Positions 59,610 through 64,000 of a stretch of DNA of 64,000 nucleotides are shown here, piece by piece. This stretch comes from Plazaster borealis (lineage: Eukaryota > Echinodermata > Asteroidea > Forcipulatida > Labidiasteridae). The position numbers and the translations under genes are program-made. The stretch lies in the NCBI GenBank assembly GCA_021014325.1, contig CM037472.1:28916234-28980233 (forward strand). The letters are read 5' to 3'. The notes beneath the pieces were generated by a model. That model had not been told where the DNA came from. It saw only the letters and a program-made list of their open reading frames with translations, and did not search any database. Each line of letters opens with the position of its first letter. Positions within the stretch are counted from its first letter, which is position 1.

Positions 59610-62600
59610 ATGAACAACTTAAAATTCTTTGCACTTTTTTCGACAAGTGAAAAACCACTGGAAATTCAGAGCGTCGTAGCAACTGGTGACAGTGATGCTG
59701 GAAAATTAAAAGGGTAAGATTGTTTTCTCGTAGGATTTAATTGTGCAGTACGGTGTTCCTTCCCGAGTCACCCGGTCCGAGGTCCGAGTAAGTTAACATA
59801 TCGTAGGAGGTCCTGTTTTCAGGGCGTCCCTGAAATCGATGCAAATCTTTTACCTCTCTGCGCGCGATGTAAACAGTCCCTAGATACAATTTTTGTGGTT
59901 TGACTTGCCAAGCAAAGAGTCTCCTCTCCTTTGACCAAAACTTAGAATTATGTGAGGCTCCACTGGCAAGTTGCACTTGTATTACAAAAATTTGTGGTAT
60001 TTTAGGCATTTCTACAAGGTACAAAAATATGTCATACTGTCGGGGCCATAAAAAAAAATTGCCCGCCGAAAAAGTTTCATCGAACAATTTTTCAATTCAC
60101 AATTCACGATGATAAAATCATGTGACTTAAAGTTCTGCTGAGCATTCTGGGGAAAAAAATACAGAGGCTTAAAGAAGCCATGTGCCTTATATCATTTTCT
60201 AACAGTCTGGAGAATTTTTTTTAAACCCTCATATCATTTATTGTTAATAACATTAAAATTTAAACATTGGCTTGGTGATTCAAATATCACTGTTTATTGA
60301 TATGCTTTATTATAAATGTTAAGAAACATGATAAAAAGATTCAAAACTTTTTAAAAAATCAGATTTGAAAGCCAAGACTTATTGACACTGGCTCATCCTC
60401 CAGCTGGTGTGAGTGGAATTCCACAAGGCAGCGTATTGTGATTTTCAGCCTATTTTTGATATACATCAATCAATGATTTACCAGAAGCTGTCTCTTCACT
60501 CTTCATTCGTGAAAATGTTTGCTGATGACATCAAGGTTTATAGGAGTGTTGGTGATGAAAACCCTTCACATAGTCTCCAGCAAGACTTGAGTCTTGACAG
60601 CGCTGTGTGAATGGTCTGACAAGTGGCAACTTAAATTTAATGCCAAGAAATGTAGCGCCATGCGGGTTGGAAAAGTGAAACGCACTTCAGGTTATTACAT
60701 GAAGGATGGGGATAATGAAGTTGAGCTTACAGATACTTGTTCGGAAAAAGACCTGGGAATTTTCTTTGACCCCCTCTCTTAGCTTTAGGGACCACATTGT
60801 TTTTTCTGTGGCTAAAGCCAAGGATGCTTGGGGTCGTCAAACGTACCTTTACATTTATGGAAACATTTGTTTCTTTGTTTGTATAAGTCCTTGGTCAGAC
60901 CCCACCTGGAATATAAATAGTTGTGTTTGGTCCCCTCATCTTGTAAAAGATATCAAATTCTTAGAGTCAGTGCAGCGCAGAGCAATGAAGTTAGTCCCCG
61001 GACTTTAAAATAAATCTTACCAAGAAAGGCTGTTGGCACTTGGACTACCTACACTTGAATATCGTCGTTTAAGAGCTGACATGATCCAGGTCTACAGAAT
61101 CTTGAATGACATCGACCATGTGGAGACACCCAACTTCTTTCAATTGTATTCTATTCATTCTACTAGGGGCCATAGCAAGAAGCTTTACAAACAGCATTGC
61201 AGACTTCACGTTCGGAAGTACAGCTTCTCTCATCGAGTTGTTGACCATTGGAACAAATTATCAAATGAGATTGTCTCAGCTCCTTCTATTATTTAACCAA
61301 TTCAAAACTAACTTAAACAAATTCTGGAAAAACCTTGATCATAAATTTTTATCTCGATATTAAGTAGAGCCTCTCGCTTATATTTATAACTTCAAGTCTG
61401 CAGCAAATATCCCTCTATAGTGTTTACATTTTAGTCTTTGATGAGACGGGTCAAATAAGCTCTTGGCTTTCTACCGACTCAAGATTTCTAGCAAGATTCT
61501 AGCAAGAAGACCTATATTGCTACAATACCTGACTACCACCATGGAGGTAGGATACCACCAACTGCTTTACAGATAAATTAAATATGTTATTAATAAAATA
61601 TGTTATGATTGTTTTTAGTTGCGATAATCGTATCCACCCTCCATCCTCCCGATCCGGTTGCAGACCGGAGGGTTACGAGTTGGATTATGGTAATACGGTG
61701 CGAAATGTGAAATGTGAATTTGTTTTAGAGACTAGTGACCAGATTTGCCCAATTTTTACCACTTTCAAAAATCATGACCCACATTCAAGATCTTGAATGT
61801 GTAATGAATCCATTCATAAATAACACTCAAAACATCATTGAGAAAATATTTAGAAGAAAAAAACAAAAAAAACCTTACCAGAGACTGAGTGAAATGCCAA
61901 GCATAGACCATACGAATACCAGACTATGGGTGAGGATTTAAACCCCATCATCTCTAACTAGAGTAGGTCACAGCTCCCGCCTCATCAGGATTCCACAGAC
62001 CAGCTCATCAGTGTACACAAACTCCTTCTTCCCTCGCACTATCCGGGATTAGAACAACCTACAGAAGGAGCCAGCTGTGTACTCAACTCATCCCTTGACA
62101 CCTTTAGGCAGCTCTGAGGTATAACCAGCTGATGTAGCTCCACCCATCAAGTTTGTTTCTGCACTATAATAAATAACTGCACTTGCCGTCATGTCTCGTA
62201 ATTTTGAGCCAACCTATGCGCACTTGACTTTGTACGATTTTGCTCATGTAATTAAGTCTGTACTTACATGGAACACCAAGAAGAAGCACCCCATACCTTG
62301 TAGACAAAATAATCAGTGCTTTGAGATGCCTTCGGGTGTGATAAAGCGCTATATAACTTATACTTATATACTTGTTATAACCACCAGGGCCAGGCACTCA
62401 ATATGCTGCAGTGTGGTTGCATTTAACTAAGATCAAGGACTTTCTTTCAAGATGCCTGTTACAAAACTCCAAATTCAGTCATCACTTTTTCATTCAATTG
62501 ATCAAAAATAGAATCTATTCTTAGTTACCCAGCAGAAGTCATCCCCTAACTGTAACAAGTAGTCGACTTAAAAATGTTTCAACAAAATTCCACGGAAAGT

Positions 62601-63202
62601 GGTTTAGATTAGAAAAGAGTGCCGGCATGTTAATCCGGAGGTCGTTGGTTCAAATCCCGCTCTAGTCAATTTTTCTTTAGAGTGCCGGCACTTTAATCGG
62701 GAGGTCGTTGGTTCCAATCCTGCTCTAGTCAATTTTTCTTTGTTCAACACTTAACTAAATTAAATCAGAAAAACAACAACCTTTAAAAACAAATTCAGTT
62801 TCATACACTACTGCAGCCGATTTCACGAAACGCTAGGATTAATCCTATCTCGAGTTAGGACGAGTAACTTGTCCTAACTTAGGATTAACCTTAAGGTTTA
62901 CATGTTACAGAGCAAGGCTGGGACTCGTCCTAAGCCCTAAGATTAATCCTAAGTTAGGAAGAGTTTGGTGAAATCGACGGCAGAATGAACAGTATGCTAA
63001 AAACAATCATTGTTTTTGTTTCGGTCAACAGAGGGCAGCATGATTTTGAAGGTAGCATACCTCTTCCACTTCCTGAGTTTCTACTCATCTTTTCCGTGGG
63101 TGATTGGCCGTCTGACACTCACTGCAAGGAGATGACTGCTCAGATCCATCTGGGCAAAGATCTCGCTCCGTTCTACCTTGGCACACTTTCCAAAGAAAAC
63201 AG
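59610..63202 (+). CDS. Unrecognised gene, first two coding exons (3' partial)
   Basis: Exon 59610-59713 starts MNNLKFFALFSTSEKPLEIQ and ends in phase 2 at a gtaaga donor. Exon 63032-63202 follows tcggtcaacag, completes the Gly codon and reads GGQHDFEGSIPLPLPEFLLI, then FSVGDWPSDTHCKEMTAQIH and GKDLAPFYLGTLSKEN. It leaves in phase 2 at gtaact, so the gene continues beyond 64000. The frame is shared across the join and the composition looks like a soluble globular protein. An upstream ATG at 59597 is out of frame and stops after 17 codons. I do not recognise the family and give no function. Confidence 0.65.
60380..61363 (+). pseudogene. Broken LINE reverse transcriptase (CR1/L2-like)
   Basis: Translated pieces in shifting frames show reverse-transcriptase marks in the right order: GIPQGSVL followed by a stop, INDLPEAVSS, MFADDIKVYRSVG, LKFNAKKCSAMRVGK, KDLGIFF, then CVWSPHLVKDIKFLESVQRR and LGLPTLEYRRLRADMIQVYR. 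Frameshifts and stops break it in several places, so it is inactive. The FADD box and the SVQRRA-x-K tail are typical of non-LTR elements of the CR1/L2 group. It lies in the first intron of the right-hand gene. Confidence 0.88.
61940..62130 (+). pseudogene. Second LINE fragment (C-terminal end)
   Basis: One frame reads TNSFFPRTIRD followed by a stop and NNLQKEPA, then PLTPLGSSEV. The phrase SFFPRTI-x-D-x-N-x-L is the usual end of CR1/L2-type LINE proteins. It is shorter than, and not continuous in frame with, the fragment at 60380-61363. Confidence 0.65.
62616..62745 (+). mobile_element. Two tandem half-heads of the tRNA-derived SINE
   Basis: Units starting agagtgccggcatgttaatc (62616) and agagtgccggcactttaatc (62679) repeat with a period of 63 bp. 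Each carries the B-box arm and then caatttttcttt. The D-arm half is missing in both. Confidence 0.75.
62815..62975. mobile_element. Palindromic element, 'ggattaatccta' family, inverted copy
   Basis: It is the reverse complement of the element at 51525-51700 along most of its length (ctaggattaatcctatctcg, gttaggacgagtaac). It ends about 55 bp before the second exon of the right-hand gene. Confidence 0.7.
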
Positions 63203-64000
63203 GTAACTTTTGAGCCTCCAGTGGTGGAAGGGAACAAATACAATGAAAAAGTGGAAACGATCATAATAACACAAATAATATTTTGCCTATTATTTAAAAA
63301 AAAACGCTTTCCACAAAGTGCTGTAAAATTATGAATCCATAAGTTATTAAGAAATACAGATTACAAAATACAGGATGTGTTCAAGAAATATTGTGAACAA
63401 GTTTAAAAGTGATTTGATACCAAGGGCAATAGGCCTGTAACATATCGTTGCAGGTTTCATGAAGTGGCATATTAACCACATATGGGTTAAACCGCCTTGA
63501 GAGATATTATAGATTAAATTTGATAACTGTTTCCGGATCCTATCCCCGGTGTCCCGATCCTATCCCCGGTGTCCGGTAATGTACATGGACCTTGAGTCAC
63601 CTGAAGCTGATCTACTATTGGGTGCTCGTGTTGTTGCACTTGCATGTTGTGGTCTACTTATTACAACAACAACCACTCGGACGTGATTTTAACGACTTTT
63701 TCATCAACTTTACTCAATTAATTTATTTATTTTAATAAAGAGCCTGCCATAAATTTTTGGCACTGTTCAGTGTTCATCCACAATTGTTTGTGAAGAGATG
63801 CTGAGCAAATATGGTCCGTGTCGCTTTCATCTATAAACCCATCAAAAACGTAAACAAACTGGCCGCCACCATATCATGGTCGCAGTGACTAGAATCGTTC
63901 ACACTATCATGGTCGCAGTGACTAGAATCGTTCACACTTCAACGTCAGTGCGCATGCGCTAAATATTTCACAAACCTACTGCCAGTTAACCATTGGTCCT
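63203..64000. other. Start of intron 2 of the right-hand gene
   Basis: No coding exon is visible. Two small tandem duplications occur: a 20-bp unit, gatcctatccccggtgtccc, at about 63535-63575, and a 33-bp unit beginning tatcatggtcgcagtgacta at 63872-63937. Confidence 0.5.

Noticed and set aside
59597..59650. Upstream ATG as the start of the right-hand gene
   Set aside because: It opens a 17-codon frame that stops. The ATG at 59610 stays open to a good donor and joins the next exon in frame.
60380..62130. Active retrotransposon
   Set aside because: Frameshifts and stops interrupt every conserved block, and the two pieces are not continuous.

Overview
The window is animal nuclear DNA: small exons with GT-AG introns, in-frame joins across introns, many tRNA-derived SINEs and short inverted-repeat elements, and degenerate non-LTR retrotransposon pieces. 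Two genes are recognisable from conserved protein sequence, the ciliary TPR protein CFAP70 and selenoprotein W. The style of the interspersed repeats suggests a marine invertebrate deuterostome, most likely an echinoderm. That assignment is inference.

Layout. (1) Positions 1-11983, plus strand: the last 11 coding exons of CFAP70, cut by the left edge. (2) 11984-16931: 3' untranslated and intergenic DNA filled with SINEs and inverted-repeat elements. (3) 16932-47745, plus strand: three tandem genes, called A, B and C here. Each encodes a signal sequence, a short ectodomain, a Thr/Ser-rich mucin-like stalk in one large exon, one transmembrane helix and a short cytoplasmic tail. The genes share exon order and the intron phase series 0, 1, 1 or none, 2, 0. 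A and B also share intron and 3' flank sequence, so they form a recent segmental duplication; C is more diverged. I do not recognise the family, and this array is the best candidate for an undescribed system. (4) 51164-58258, minus strand: a complete five-exon selenoprotein W gene (88 residues), with its Sec TGA in a 25-nt microexon and a good type II SECIS candidate about 1 kb past the stop. (5) 59610-63202, plus strand: the first two coding exons of an unrecognised gene that runs off the right edge. It is divergent from selenoprotein W, and its first intron holds two broken LINE fragments.

The three blocks show no sign of acting in one pathway. CFAP70 acts in the ciliary axoneme, selenoprotein W is a small redox protein, and genes A-C look like glycosylated cell-surface proteins. 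Most of the rest is transposon-derived: foldback elements with internal tandem repeats (33034-33740 and 38642-39067, both in gene B introns), several families of short inverted-repeat elements, SINEs and minisatellites. Comparing A with B identifies some insertions as younger than the duplication.

All splice sites were read by eye from GT/AG signals, phase and homology. Untranslated exons, promoters and polyadenylation sites were not resolved.
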